A DNA stretch of 39,452 nucleotides from a virus, in IMG/VR virus record IMGVR_UViG_3300037189_021629, positions 1 to 39,452 of that record; one strand, 5' to 3'. Under the pieces are notes generated by a model. That model searched no databases and was not told the origin of the DNA. It was given only the letters and a program-made list of their open reading frames with translations. The position numbers and the translations under genes are program-made. Below, one piece after another: positions 22,154 through 32,806 of this stretch; the stretch's first letter is position 1, and each line of letters starts with the position of its first letter.

Positions 22154-23704
22154 ATGGCTGCAATTATAACCGATCAAATTAGAATATTGAATGCTAAAAA
22201 TTTTGTAGCGGGAGTTACTACCTCTAGAAATTCTTATTATTCTTTTATTGGTTTGCCAAATGCAACTGATATTCAGTCTGATTGGGATACCACCCCACCT
22301 TCACCAAAAGATAATTTTAACGAAGAAAATAATTACTGGGATACGATGATTGCATTGAAAAAAATCAATGCAAGTGATATAAGACAGGTCATACAAAAGA
22401 GAGTTTGGTCATCAGGTACAGTATATGATATGTACCGTCATGACTATAGTAGATCAAACACTGCGAAGGTCTCTGGATCGACAAATTTATACTCTTCATT
22501 CTTTTATGTTTTAAATAGTGACTATAGGGTTTATATCTGCTTACAGAACGGAACAAATCCAGAAAATCCAAATGGAAAACCTTCATTAGATGAGCCAACA
22601 TTTACAGATTTAGAGCCAAGATCTGCTGGTTCTAGTGGAGATGGTTATATATGGAAGTATCTGTATACTATTAAACCAAATGATATTGTAAAATTTGATT
22701 CTACAGATTTTATGCCAGTTCCTTCTGATTGGGATACTGCAGCAGAAAATTCTGCCGTAAGAGATAACGCAGTGGATGGATCTATTAAAATTGTAACAAT
22801 TACTAATAGAGGAGTTGGTGTAGGGACTGCAAATAGAACTTATACGAGGGTTCCAATTAGAGGTGACGGTACAGGAGCAGAGTGTACAATTGTAGTTAAC
22901 AATGATCAGCAAGTAGAATCTGTAGTTGTTTCAAATCAAGGATCTGGATATACCTATGGGAACGTTGATTTAGCTGCTGGAGGAGCTCCAACTGGAACAA
23001 CAACTCCAACTTTTGATGTTATCATTCCCCCTCAGGGAGGACATGGATATGATATCTATAGGGAACTTGGAGCATACAATGTTCTTCTTTACTCAAGAAT
23101 AGAAAATGATGTAGAAAACCCAGATTTTATTACAGGAAATCAAATTGCCAGGGTTGGTATTGTAAAAGATCCCAAATCTTTTGCATCTTCTCAAATATTA
23201 ACCTTAGATAAGGCAAGTGCCCTACCTGCACTTAGATTAACTGGAATAGGTTATAGCTCTGCCACATTTACTGCAGATTCTTACATATATCAGACAGTAT
23301 CGACGGGAACTACTGCTGTTGGAAGAGTTGTAAGTTATGATCAAACAACAGGGGTATTAAAGTACTGGCAAGATAGAACTTTTGCAGGGTTTACCACCGC
23401 AGGAATTGGGATAACAAATCCATCTTATGGATATGACCTCACTGAATTTACAAGCTCACCTTCAACAGGCGGTAGTGTAACTATAGTTGGTGGAAGTGTT
23501 AATTTATCAATAAGTACTTCATTTACCGGTCTATCAACAGTAATAAATAGTAGGACCTATTATCTTGGGCAATCATTTACAAATGGTATTGCTTCACCTG
23601 AGGTTAAAAAATACAGTGGTAGTATCATTTATGTAGATAACAGGCCATCAATTACAAGATCATCAAATCAAAAAGAAGATATTAAAGTCATTTTGCAGTT
23701 CTAA
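22154..23704 (+). CDS. gp8: gp8-like baseplate wedge protein, 516 aa
   Basis: T4 gp8 (334 aa) is a baseplate wedge subunit. Two regions match it well: GDGYIWKYLYTIKPNDIVKF at about residues 158-177 (T4 has GDGYVWEYLFEIPP), and the C-terminus YVDNRPSITRSSNQKEDIKV (T4 YMENRPPIIMAMDQTEEINI). The N-terminal half has DWDTTPPSPKDNF and NASDIRQVIQKRVW. The extra length relative to T4 lies mainly in residues 210-300 and 360-470. It includes a GxGY module (VVVSNQGSGYTYGNVDLA) of the type repeated in the giant protein. A late promoter precedes it, and the DUF4815 gene follows after six bases. Confidence 0.92.
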   Translation: MAAIITDQIRILNAKNFVAGVTTSRNSYYSFIGLPNATDIQSDWDTTPPSPKDNFNEENNYWDTMIALKKINASDIRQVIQKRVWSSGTVYDMYRHDYSRSNTAKVSGSTNLYSSFFYVLNSDYRVYICLQNGTNPENPNGKPSLDEPTFTDLEPRSAGSSGDGYIWKYLYTIKPNDIVKFDSTDFMPVPSDWDTAAENSAVRDNAVDGSIKIVTITNRGVGVGTANRTYTRVPIRGDGTGAECTIVVNNDQQVESVVVSNQGSGYTYGNVDLAAGGAPTGTTTPTFDVIIPPQGGHGYDIYRELGAYNVLLYSRIENDVENPDFITGNQIARVGIVKDPKSFASSQILTLDKASALPALRLTGIGYSSATFTADSYIYQTVSTGTTAVGRVVSYDQTTGVLKYWQDRTFAGFTTAGIGITNPSYGYDLTEFTSSPSTGGSVTIVGGSVNLSISTSFTGLSTVINSRTYYLGQSFTNGIASPEVKKYSGSIIYVDNRPSITRSSNQKEDIKVILQF

Positions 23705-23710
23705 AGAATT

Positions 23711-26700
23711 ATGTCTCAGCAAACTAATCTCAATACATCTCCATATTTTGATGATTTTGATGCAAATAATGACTATTATAGAGTTCTTTTTAAACCTGGA
23801 TACCCTGTACAGGCAAGAGAACTGACAACTTTACAATCAATATTACAAAACCAGATTGAAAAATTTGGACAGCACTTTTTTAAAGAGGGTGCTAAAGTTA
23901 TTCCAGGAAACACTGCATATAATGCACTTTATTATGCGGTCGAGTTAAATAATACTTATCTAGGAGTGCCCCTATTAGCTTATGCAGATCAGCTAATAGG
24001 GTCAAAAATTACTGGGCAAATTTCTGGAATTACTGCAGTAGTTAATCAAGTATTGTCGCCAACCGATTCTGAGAGAGGTAATATAACTTTATACGTTAGT
24101 TATATTGGTTCTAGCACTCAAAATAATTCAACTCAACAGTTTTTTGATGGAGAATCTTTAGTATCAAACGTATCAATTTCTTCCGGACTTCTTGGAAACT
24201 CAACCATTTCTGCAGGTTCTCCTTTTGGAATTACAGTAGCAAATAATGCAACTTCAATTGGATCTGCATTTTCAATAACAGATGGTGTTTATTTTGTTCG
24301 TGGACAATTTGTAAATGTTAATTCAGAAACATTAATTCTTGATCAATATACAAATAAACCAAATTATAGAATAGGTTTATTTGTTAATGAGGAAATTGTA
24401 AACGCTGATATTGATGAGTCACTAAATGACAATTCCCAGGGATTTAATAACTATTCAGCACCAGGTGCAGATAGATTAAAGATCTCAGTCTCTTTATTTA
24501 AAAAAAGTTTAGATGATTTTAATGATAATTCATTTGTTGAATTAGCAACTGTTAAAGATGGTGTTCTTATATCACAAAAAACAACGACCAGTTACAATAT
24601 AATTTCAGATGAACTAGCAAGAAGAACATATTCAGAATCTGGCGATTATTATGTAAACCCCTTTGATGTTTCTATAAAAGAATCTTTAAATAATGGATTG
24701 GGAAATCGTGGTATTTTCAATATTGGACAATTTACTTATGGTGGATCTACACCATCTGATGATTTAGCTGTATATCAAGTATCTCCAGGAAAAGCCTTTG
24801 TAAGGGGATATGAAATTGAAACAGTTTCCTCAACATTTTTAGACGTACCAAAGCCAAGAACAACAAAAACATTAGAAAATTTAGGAATTAATTATAATAC
24901 CGGACCAACATTAAGATTAAATAGAGTTTATGGTTCTCCAGTTGTTGGTGTTGGAAATACTTATGTTCTAAGTTTAAGAAGCGAAAGAGTTGGATCTGCT
25001 CAAACAACTGCCCCAGGGAAAGAAATTGGAGTAGCAAGAGTTTATGATTTTAAACTAGAATCTGGATCATACAATGCTTCTAATTTAAATACAAATCAGT
25101 GGAATATATCTCTTTATGATATTCAAACAACAACTGAAATAACTCTCAATGAGCCAACTACACTTTCAATTCCAACTTTTGTAAAAGGAAATTCGAGTGG
25201 AGCTACAGCATTCCTAAAAGATGCAGTTTCAAACTCAAAATCTCTTGTTTTATATGAAAAAAATGGAGATTTTATAGCAAATGAATCATTTAGCTTTAAT
25301 GGTATAAACAACGGAAGAGTTGCTGTCGCAGTAACGTCATATGGAATTTCTGATATTAAATCTGTTTATGGTATTGTAGGATCTGCGTCTACATTTACAG
25401 CTGATACAATTCAATCTAACGCATATTCTGTTGGAATAGCAACTATTAGTTCATATTCTGGAAGTATTAGTACAATAACAAGCACAAATGTTTTATTCCC
25501 AGGAACAATCGTCAAACCCGGCAATTTAGTTAGATATACTAGTGCTTCTTCACCCGATCCAATAATTGCTAGGGTTGTTAGTGTTGGTGCAACTTTGGTC
25601 ACTATTACTCAAGTACAATCAGTACCTGGAATTACAAGTAGTGTATTACCTTCAAGTTCACTATCAGTAACAGATTTACAGATATTAACAACCAATTTAG
25701 AAAGTTCCACCGATAATACTCTTTATACAAAATTACCAAAGAACAATATTTCTTCAGTAGATCTTACCAACTCTTCACTAACAATAAGAAAATCATATAC
25801 CGTTAATATTTCCGGAAATCAACTATCTACTCCAGTTAGTGCAGGAACTAATGAAACATTTTTACCTTTTGATGAGGAAAGATATTCATTAATCAGGTCT
25901 GATGGAACAACCGAGGTTCTTACTTCTGATAAATTTGCTTTTATTTCTGGTTCAACGCAGTTGCAGATATACAATTTAGGTTCCAATAATATTGGAGCTA
26001 CTTTAATTGCTAGTTTAACAAAATCTAAACCAAAAGCAAAAATAAAGAGAAAAAATAGAGTTAATTCAATATTAATCAATAGATCTGCTTATTCATCTTC
26101 GGGTATTGGATCAACTACTCTGAATGACGGTCTAGTATATGGAAATTATCCATATGGAACTAGGGTTCAGGATCAAAATTTATCCCTAAACGTTTCAGAC
26201 GTTGTTGAAGTACATGCGATTTATGAATCATTAGATACATCAAACCCTTCAGCGCCAACAGTAATATTATCTTCAATTAGTGGACCATCGACAAAAACTG
26301 CAGATTTAATTATTGGAGAACAATTTGTTGGTCAACTTAGTGGAGCAATTGGCATATGTGCAGAAAAACTTACAGACTCTCAGATTTCATTTATTTCAAA
26401 AAATCAAAATAATTTTAAAGAAGGCGAAACAATTAAATTTGCAGAGTCAAATATAACAGCAGTAATTACTACTTTAAATTCTCCAAGTTCAAATATTTCA
26501 TCCAACTTTATTTTTACAAACGGTCAAAAAGATACTTTTTATGATTATGGAGTTATTTCAAGAAAATCTAATGCTGAAGAACCATCAAGAAAATTAAGAA
26601 TATATTTCTCAAATGGATACTATGATTCTACAGATGATGGAGATATTACGACAATAAATTCTTATACTGGATTTGATTATGGAAAAGAAATTCAAACTGT

Positions 26701-29700
26701 TAGTGGGATAAGAAATTCTGATATTATTGATATAAGACCAAAGACTACTGATTTCTCGGTTGCAGAAAATGTAAGATCTCCATTAGAATTTTATGGAAGA
26801 ACTTTTAATGGATCCGGAAACTCTGCAGCAAATATACTAGCTTCAGATGAACAGATTGTAACTACTTTTTCATTCTATCTAGGAAGAATAGATAGAATTT
26901 ACGTCACAAAAGACGGAAAAATGCAAGTTAAATATGGAACTCCATCTGAAAAACTTGAAAAACCTGTTTCTGTCGATGATGCTCTTGAAATTGCGACCGT
27001 AATTCTTCCACCTTATCTTTATAATGTATCCCAAGCTTCAATGGAGTTTTTGGATCATAAGAGATATAGAATGGTTGATATTAAACAACTTGAAAATAGA
27101 ATTAAAAATATCGAATATTATACCACACTATCTCTTCTTGAAACTAATACTGCGAATTTATTTGTTTCTGATGATAATGGATTGAATAGATTTAAATCTG
27201 GATTTTTTGTAGATAATTTCACTTCTCTTCTTGCACAAGAAGATAGTATCTTATATAAAAATAGTATTGATATTGAAAATAAAGAACTTAGACCAGCACA
27301 CTATACAAATTCAATTGATCTAGTTGCCGGTCCAGTTATTGGTATTGACCCAACAGATGATTTGCAATTTACTCCAATAGAAGGAACAAATGTTAGAAAA
27401 TCTGGAGATATTGTAACACTAGATTATGCTGAAGTAGAGTGGTTTAAGCAATCTTTTGCAACAAGATCGGAAAGTGTAACTCCTTTCTTAATTAGTTTTT
27501 GGCAGGGAACTGTAGAATTAACACCTTCATCAGATACATGGGTAGATACAACTCGTTTAGAAGCAAAGATTATTAATACTGAAGGAAATTATGCAGAAAC
27601 TCTTGCAAATGCAGTTAAAACCTTAAATGTAGATCCTCAGACTGGATTTGCTCCTGTCGTTTGGAATGCATGGCAAACTAATTGGACTGGAACTGAAATT
27701 GTTAATACAACAGCGACAAGAACCGAAGTTTCTGGAGGTGCTTGGAGAGGTGGTGGTGGAGCTCGTGCATCATTTGAAACCCAAACAACTTCTGTAATCC
27801 AAGATCAACTTAGAGAGACTAGAGATACTGGTGTTACTAGTAGAACTGGTTTGAGGACAATTGTTACGGAACAATTTGATAAGACTTCAGTTGGGGATAG
27901 AGTCGTAAGCAGAAATCTTATTCCTTATATGAGATCTAGAAATATTCAATTTATTTCTAAAAAAGTCAAACCATTAACACAATTATATGCGTTCTTTGAT
28001 GGTGTAGATGTTACAAAATATTGTGTCCCTAAACTTCTTGAAATAAGCATGGTTTCGGGAACTTTCCAAGTTGGAGAAACTGTAATAGGTGTAGCACAAA
28101 AAACTGGACTTGGACCAGAATCCGGACAAAATACTCCTAAGATAACATTTAGAGTTGCTCAATCAGATCATAAAGAAGGACCATACAATTCAGCGACTTC
28201 AACTTTCTCATATAACCCATATACTGGACAAACAATTCAGGCAACCTATTCTTCAACCTCAACAATTTTAAACGTTGATACTTTCTCTTTATCGAATCAA
28301 CCACAAGGACAATATAGTGGATGGGTTGAATCTGGAATGAGACTGGTTGGTCAAACAAGTGGTGCCCAAGCTACAATTACTAATTTAAGATTAGTATCCG
28401 ATATATCTGCAACATTGATTGGTAGTTTCTTTATTCCAAATCCAAATATCAATATCCATCCAAAATTTGAATCTGGTACTAAAACATTTACTCTAGTCAA
28501 TAATAATTTAAATGACCAGAATGCAGCTACAACAATTGCAGAAGAAGGATTTATTTCAAGTGGAACACTAGAAACGGTTCAAGAAAATATTATTTCTGTT
28601 AGAAATGCAAGAATTCAAAATAAGCAAGAATTTGAGCAAAATGCAGTATCAAGAACGACAGGAACTCAGATTGTTTCGAGTAGTGTTATTTCTAGAACCC
28701 AGAGACAAGTTCTTGTTGGATGGTATGATCCTCTTGCACAATCATTCTTAGTTGAAGATGAAACTGGAGTTTTCTTGACCAGATGCGATGTCTTCTTTAG
28801 ATCTAAAGATGATATGGATATTCCTGTAACGTTCCAATTAAGAACGATGCAGAACGGATTCCCAACACAGAAAGTTTTACCACTTTCAGAGGTCACTTTA
28901 GATCCAGATCAAGTAAATACCTCATCTGACGGATCTGTTGCAACTTCATTTGTATTTAAAGCTCCCGTTTATCTAGAGGGTGGAAAAGATTATTGCGTAT
29001 GCCTTGCTTCAAATTCTACAAAATATAGCGTATATATTTCAAGAATTGGAGAAAATGATCTATTAACACAAACATTTATTTCAAATCAACCAACTCTTGG
29101 TTCTCTATTCAAATCACAAAATGCATCTACTTGGGAAGCAAGTCAGTGGGAAGATCTTAAATTTACTCTTTATAGAGCAGACTTTTTAACTTCAGGTACT
29201 GTAGAGTTTTACAATCCAGAATTAACATCTGGTAATAATCAAATACCAACACTACTCCCAAATTCTCTGATTACAAATTCAAAGAGAATTAGAATTGGAA
29301 TTGGATCAACTTTAAATGATTCTGGTTTAACTTTGGGGAATACTGTTCTACAATCAAATACAAATGCAACAGGAAATTATGTAGGATCTGCTGGAATTGC
29401 TACAGGAACTCTTGGTATAATCAATCCTGGAATAGGATATACACCTACAAGTGGTGGATTAACTTTCAACAGTATTAATCTTACAACTATTACTGGTAGT
29501 GGTAGAGATGCGACTGCAAATGTTACCATTAGTAATGGAGTGGCTGTTGCAGCAACAATTGTAAGTGGAGGAACTGGATATCAAGTTGGAGATGTTTTAA
29601 GTATTGGTCCTATTGGAATATCTTCAGTTGGAAAAAATATAAGACTTTCTGTTGGATCAATTTCTGCAGTTAATCAACTAATTCTAGATAATGTTCAAGG

Positions 29701-31159
29701 AGATTTTATAACAGGAGTTGGAAATACAGTACAATACATTAATAATTCTGGAGTTACAACTACTTTAAATGCATCTACTGGAGGAAATGTAACAATAAGT
29801 CAGATTAATACTGAAACTGATGGATTACATATTCAAGTTAATCATAAAAATCATGGAATGTATTCCAATCAAAACTATGTAACTATTTCTGGAGTAACTC
29901 CAGACATTGCACCATCAAAATTAAATGTTGCATATAATTTTGATTCTACTTCATCTCTTTCATTAAGCAGTATTGCAAACTTTAATACATTTGAAAATGT
30001 TGGTGTCGGAACTACCAATCCTGGATATATTTTGATTGGAGAAGAAGTTATTTCTTACACATCCACATCTGGTGGAGTTATTGGCGGGACAATTACAAGA
30101 GGATCAAATCCAAAAAATTATCCTGCAGGAACTCCTGTTTATAAGTATGAACTTGGCGGAGTCTCTTTAAACAGAATCAATACTACACACAATCTCAGTG
30201 ATGTAACAGTATCTGATCCAATAACCTTTGATTCATATTATGTTAAACTTAATATGACCTCAAATGGAACTGACAGATCTGTTGGAACTGGTTTCCCTAA
30301 ACTCTACTTAAATTCATCAAAATCAACTGGAGGATTTAATATTAAAGCAACTCAAAATATTCCATTTGAATTAATTACTCCAATGGTACAAAATCTTACT
30401 GTTCAGGGGACATCATTAAGTGGAGAACTCAGAACAGTAACTGGAAAGAGTATTAGTGGGTCAGAAATTCCATTTGTAGATAATGGATTTGAAACTATCT
30501 CCTTGAATAAAACAAATTATTTGGATAGTACTAGAATAATCTCATCTAAAGTTAACGAAGATATTAAATTAACAAATTTACCTGGAAATAAATCATTAAA
30601 TATGAGATTGTCTCTGAACACAACAAACACTAAACTGAGTCCAGTTATTGATACTCAAAGAGTTAATGTTATAACTACTTCAAATAGAGTAAATAGCGTT
30701 ATAAGTAATTATTCTACTGATAATAGAGTTAATAGCATATCAGATGATCCTACTTCTTTCCAATATATTTCAAAAGAAATTAATTTGGAAAATTCTGCAT
30801 CATCTCTATTAGTTCTAGCAAATGCGAATATCAACCTTTATTCAGATATTCGTGTTTTCTATGCAATTGGACAAAATCAAAACTTTACTCCAGTTTTTGT
30901 ACCATTCCCAGGATATATGAATTTGAATGATAGAAAGCAAATTATTGATCCATCACTAAATGATGGTCGTCCAGATTCTTTTGTTTCTCCATCAACACAT
31001 TTAGCATTTTCCCCACAAGACTTGGAGTATAAGGAATATTCTTTCAGTATTGATCAATTGCCTGCATTTAGATCATATAGAATCAAAATTCTTCTGACTT
31101 CTACGAATCAGACTTATGTACCAAGATTGAAAGATCTTAGAGTTATTGCTTTAGCATGA
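23711..31159 (+). CDS. DUF4815-type large baseplate/fibre-connector protein, 2482 aa
   Basis: The N-terminus (TSPYFDDFDANNDYYRVLFK, PVQARELTTLQSILQNQIE, FGQHFFKEGAKVIPG) has the hallmark of the DUF4815 family, which is common in T4-like cyanophages. Residues about 1115-1150 form a predicted coiled coil (DIKQLENRIKNIEYYTTLSL). A Gly-rich turn (GGAWRGGGGARA) lies near 1342. Residues from about 1669 (GWYDPLAQSFLVEDETGVFL) form a beta-rich domain also seen in other phages' tail proteins. Two GxGY repeats (1902, 1951), one NH-type repeat (HKNHGMYSNQNYVTISG) and one E..RG module (2107) follow. Its place after gp8 corresponds to T4 genes 9-12, so a fibre-attachment role is likely but inferred. Confidence 0.88.
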   Translation: MSQQTNLNTSPYFDDFDANNDYYRVLFKPGYPVQARELTTLQSILQNQIEKFGQHFFKEGAKVIPGNTAYNALYYAVELNNTYLGVPLLAYADQLIGSKITGQISGITAVVNQVLSPTDSERGNITLYVSYIGSSTQNNSTQQFFDGESLVSNVSISSGLLGNSTISAGSPFGITVANNATSIGSAFSITDGVYFVRGQFVNVNSETLILDQYTNKPNYRIGLFVNEEIVNADIDESLNDNSQGFNNYSAPGADRLKISVSLFKKSLDDFNDNSFVELATVKDGVLISQKTTTSYNIISDELARRTYSESGDYYVNPFDVSIKESLNNGLGNRGIFNIGQFTYGGSTPSDDLAVYQVSPGKAFVRGYEIETVSSTFLDVPKPRTTKTLENLGINYNTGPTLRLNRVYGSPVVGVGNTYVLSLRSERVGSAQTTAPGKEIGVARVYDFKLESGSYNASNLNTNQWNISLYDIQTTTEITLNEPTTLSIPTFVKGNSSGATAFLKDAVSNSKSLVLYEKNGDFIANESFSFNGINNGRVAVAVTSYGISDIKSVYGIVGSASTFTADTIQSNAYSVGIATISSYSGSISTITSTNVLFPGTIVKPGNLVRYTSASSPDPIIARVVSVGATLVTITQVQSVPGITSSVLPSSSLSVTDLQILTTNLESSTDNTLYTKLPKNNISSVDLTNSSLTIRKSYTVNISGNQLSTPVSAGTNETFLPFDEERYSLIRSDGTTEVLTSDKFAFISGSTQLQIYNLGSNNIGATLIASLTKSKPKAKIKRKNRVNSILINRSAYSSSGIGSTTLNDGLVYGNYPYGTRVQDQNLSLNVSDVVEVHAIYESLDTSNPSAPTVILSSISGPSTKTADLIIGEQFVGQLSGAIGICAEKLTDSQISFISKNQNNFKEGETIKFAESNITAVITTLNSPSSNISSNFIFTNGQKDTFYDYGVISRKSNAEEPSRKLRIYFSNGYYDSTDDGDITTINSYTGFDYGKEIQTVSGIRNSDIIDIRPKTTDFSVAENVRSPLEFYGRTFNGSGNSAANILASDEQIVTTFSFYLGRIDRIYVTKDGKMQVKYGTPSEKLEKPVSVDDALEIATVILPPYLYNVSQASMEFLDHKRYRMVDIKQLENRIKNIEYYTTLSLLETNTANLFVSDDNGLNRFKSGFFVDNFTSLLAQEDSILYKNSIDIENKELRPAHYTNSIDLVAGPVIGIDPTDDLQFTPIEGTNVRKSGDIVTLDYAEVEWFKQSFATRSESVTPFLISFWQGTVELTPSSDTWVDTTRLEAKIINTEGNYAETLANAVKTLNVDPQTGFAPVVWNAWQTNWTGTEIVNTTATRTEVSGGAWRGGGGARASFETQTTSVIQDQLRETRDTGVTSRTGLRTIVTEQFDKTSVGDRVVSRNLIPYMRSRNIQFISKKVKPLTQLYAFFDGVDVTKYCVPKLLEISMVSGTFQVGETVIGVAQKTGLGPESGQNTPKITFRVAQSDHKEGPYNSATSTFSYNPYTGQTIQATYSSTSTILNVDTFSLSNQPQGQYSGWVESGMRLVGQTSGAQATITNLRLVSDISATLIGSFFIPNPNINIHPKFESGTKTFTLVNNNLNDQNAATTIAEEGFISSGTLETVQENIISVRNARIQNKQEFEQNAVSRTTGTQIVSSSVISRTQRQVLVGWYDPLAQSFLVEDETGVFLTRCDVFFRSKDDMDIPVTFQLRTMQNGFPTQKVLPLSEVTLDPDQVNTSSDGSVATSFVFKAPVYLEGGKDYCVCLASNSTKYSVYISRIGENDLLTQTFISNQPTLGSLFKSQNASTWEASQWEDLKFTLYRADFLTSGTVEFYNPELTSGNNQIPTLLPNSLITNSKRIRIGIGSTLNDSGLTLGNTVLQSNTNATGNYVGSAGIATGTLGIINPGIGYTPTSGGLTFNSINLTTITGSGRDATANVTISNGVAVAATIVSGGTGYQVGDVLSIGPIGISSVGKNIRLSVGSISAVNQLILDNVQGDFITGVGNTVQYINNSGVTTTLNASTGGNVTISQINTETDGLHIQVNHKNHGMYSNQNYVTISGVTPDIAPSKLNVAYNFDSTSSLSLSSIANFNTFENVGVGTTNPGYILIGEEVISYTSTSGGVIGGTITRGSNPKNYPAGTPVYKYELGGVSLNRINTTHNLSDVTVSDPITFDSYYVKLNMTSNGTDRSVGTGFPKLYLNSSKSTGGFNIKATQNIPFELITPMVQNLTVQGTSLSGELRTVTGKSISGSEIPFVDNGFETISLNKTNYLDSTRIISSKVNEDIKLTNLPGNKSLNMRLSLNTTNTKLSPVIDTQRVNVITTSNRVNSVISNYSTDNRVNSISDDPTSFQYISKEINLENSASSLLVLANANINLYSDIRVFYAIGQNQNFTPVFVPFPGYMNLNDRKQIIDPSLNDGRPDSFVSPSTHLAFSPQDLEYKEYSFSIDQLPAFRSYRIKILLTSTNQTYVPRLKDLRVIALA

Positions 31160-31160
31160 T

Positions 31161-31388
31161 ATGAATTATATTAAAGTTGAGGGTCACTCAAATTTAATGA
31201 GAGACCCCAATACAAATTCAATAATAAACAAAAATATGACAGAATATCAAGAGTATATTTCAAAACGTAATGCAAAAAATGAGGAGAATCAAAAGTTACA
31301 GAATCTTGAATATGATCTTGCTAATATGAAGGGTGACCTTGACGAAATTAAATCTTTACTAAGGAGTTTACTTGATGGATCCAGATAA
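31161..31388 (+). CDS. Small coiled-coil protein, 75 aa
   Basis: The product starts MNYIKVEGHSNLMRDPNTNS, a compact N-terminal motif, and ends in a heptad-like coil (QNLEYDLANMKGDLDEIKSL). It starts two bases after the DUF4815 stop. Proteins with KVEGHSNL-RD-----I-N at the N-terminus and a coil at the end are frequent between tail and neck genes of T4-like phages, as I recall. A structural or assembly role is plausible. The gene overlaps the next by fourteen bases. Confidence 0.75.
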   Translation: MNYIKVEGHSNLMRDPNTNSIINKNMTEYQEYISKRNAKNEENQKLQNLEYDLANMKGDLDEIKSLLRSLLDGSR

Positions 31389-31557
31389 AATACAACTTGA
31401 AAATTTAAGTAAAAGTTTTGAATACTTTAAAGTTTCAAATGAAATAGATAATATAGAAGATATTGAATTAATCAAAAATATTGCAAAGTGCTATTATAAA
31501 TTATACTTAAAGCAACAAGAAGTAGTATCCTCTTTAGGAGTCCCAAATGTCAACTAA
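31375..31557 (+). CDS. Small helical protein, 60 aa
   Basis: The ATG at 31375 has AAGGAG eight bases upstream, so it is preferred over an in-frame TTG at 31372. The product, MDPDKIQLENLSKSFEYFKV and then IELIKNIAKCYYKLYLKQQE, is entirely helical. The pattern 'D-D-L-LE-LSK-FEY-K-----D--E-IE-I-NIAKCY-KLYLKQQE' appears in small proteins of T4-like cyanophages as far as I recall. It sits between tail and neck genes, and its end overlaps the next gene by eleven bases. The function is unknown. Confidence 0.75.
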   Translation: MDPDKIQLENLSKSFEYFKVSNEIDNIEDIELIKNIAKCYYKLYLKQQEVVSSLGVPNVN

Positions 31558-31933
31558 AAACATAACATTTGATACTGATTCTGGAGTTGCTTATCATGTT
31601 CACTTTGTTATTAACTCCGGAGCAGATTTTAGGGCAAATTTTAACGTAAATAATGTTTCCAATGCTCCCTTCAACTTTACTGGATGGACAGGAACATCCA
31701 GAATGGCTAAAAGTGTCTCTATAGGTTCCTCATCTTACCCCGTAGCAACCTTTAATGTCGGTTTTACTAGTGCTTCCTCCGGAAAATTTAATATATCTTT
31801 AGGTTCATCTGCCACTAGAACATTAACCGAAGGTAGATATGTTTACGACATTTTGGTCAGCTCTGGTTCTACAGTTTATAGAATAGTAAGTGGAAATATC
31901 GTAGTTATACCAGGAATTTCTTCGGCACCCTAA
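31547..31933 (+). CDS. Beta-sandwich structural protein, 128 aa
   Basis: MSTKNITFDTDSGVAYHVHF then VINSGADFRANFNVNNVSNA and FTGWTGTSRMAKSVS predict an all-beta, immunoglobulin-like fold. The pattern '(D/I)-G-(D/T)----(V)--(N)-------(F)-(L)-(G-(T/A)--M)' resembles the N-terminal domain of phage baseplate upper proteins (BppU-like). AGGAG precedes the start. It lies between the fibre-connector and neck genes, so it is probably a virion component. The stop overlaps the CTAAATA motif of the gp13 promoter. Confidence 0.75.
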   Translation: MSTKNITFDTDSGVAYHVHFVINSGADFRANFNVNNVSNAPFNFTGWTGTSRMAKSVSIGSSSYPVATFNVGFTSASSGKFNISLGSSATRTLTEGRYVYDILVSSGSTVYRIVSGNIVVIPGISSAP

Positions 31934-31936
31934 ATA
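31930..31936 (+). promoter_or_regulatory. Late promoter (CTAAATA) before gp13
   Basis: CTAAATA lies 20 bases before the gp13 ATG and includes the stop codon of the preceding gene. It is followed by the palindrome CTCTAGAG (31938-31945). Confidence 0.55.
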
Positions 31937-31956
31937 TCTCTAGAGGTATTAGATAA

Positions 31957-32802
31957 ATGGCTCAACCATCTACTAGACAAGAATTAATTGATTATTGCAA
32001 AAGAAAACTGGGAGCACCAGTCTTGGAAATTAATGTAGCTGATGAGCAAATTGAAGATTTAGTTGATGATGCTATACAGTTTTTTCAAGAGCGTCATTTT
32101 GATGGCGTATATCCAACATTTTTCAAATATCAATTTACTCAAGATGATGTTGATAGAGGTAGAGCAAGGGGAGCAAATTCTAGCGTAGGAATTGTAACTA
32201 CTAATGTTACTGCAAATGTTGCAGGAATAACAACTACTTTTAAATATGAGGAAAATAGCAATTATTTGCAAGTTCCTCCAGGAGTCATAGGTGTAAATAA
32301 AATATTCCAATATGATGGATCTAACACTATTACACATAACATGTTCAGTGTTAAGTATCAGTTATTCTTGAATGATATTTATTATTGGGGAACTACTGAG
32401 CTTTTGTCTTATGCAATGGTAAAAACATACTTAGAAGATTTGGATTTTCTACTCAACACGCAGAAGCAGATTCGTTTCAATAAAAGACAAGATAGACTTT
32501 ATCTTGATATTGATTGGGGAGCCGTAAATGTAGGAAGCTACGTTATAATTGATTGTTATTCGGTGTTGGATCCAAATGATTATAGTCGGGTTTGGAATGA
32601 TTCATTTATTAAACCATACTTAACATCATTGATAAAAAAACAATGGGGACAGAATATGATGAAATTTACTGGTGTTAAACTTCCAGGTGGCGTTGAACTT
32701 AATGGTCGTCAAATGTATGATGATGCCCAAAGAGAACTTGATATTTTAATGGAAAAAATGTCGAATACTTATGAACTTCCACCTCTAGACATGGTTGGTT
32801 AA
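31957..32802 (+). CDS. gp13: gp13-like neck protein, 281 aa
   Basis: T4 gp13 (309 aa) sits with gp14 in the neck and prepares the filled head for tail joining. The N-terminus (TRQELIDYCKRKLGAPVLEI, DEQIEDLVDDAIQFFQERHF) and the C-terminal stretch (NDSFIKPYLTSLIKKQWGQN and LPGGVELNGRQMYDDAQREL) are highly typical of the family in T4-like cyanophages. Between them lies a variable patch rich in V, T and N (SVGIVTTNVTANVAGITTTF). The gene is separated from gp14 by four bases and led by a late promoter. Confidence 0.93.
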   Translation: MAQPSTRQELIDYCKRKLGAPVLEINVADEQIEDLVDDAIQFFQERHFDGVYPTFFKYQFTQDDVDRGRARGANSSVGIVTTNVTANVAGITTTFKYEENSNYLQVPPGVIGVNKIFQYDGSNTITHNMFSVKYQLFLNDIYYWGTTELLSYAMVKTYLEDLDFLLNTQKQIRFNKRQDRLYLDIDWGAVNVGSYVIIDCYSVLDPNDYSRVWNDSFIKPYLTSLIKKQWGQNMMKFTGVKLPGGVELNGRQMYDDAQRELDILMEKMSNTYELPPLDMVG

Positions 32803-32806
32803 TTAA

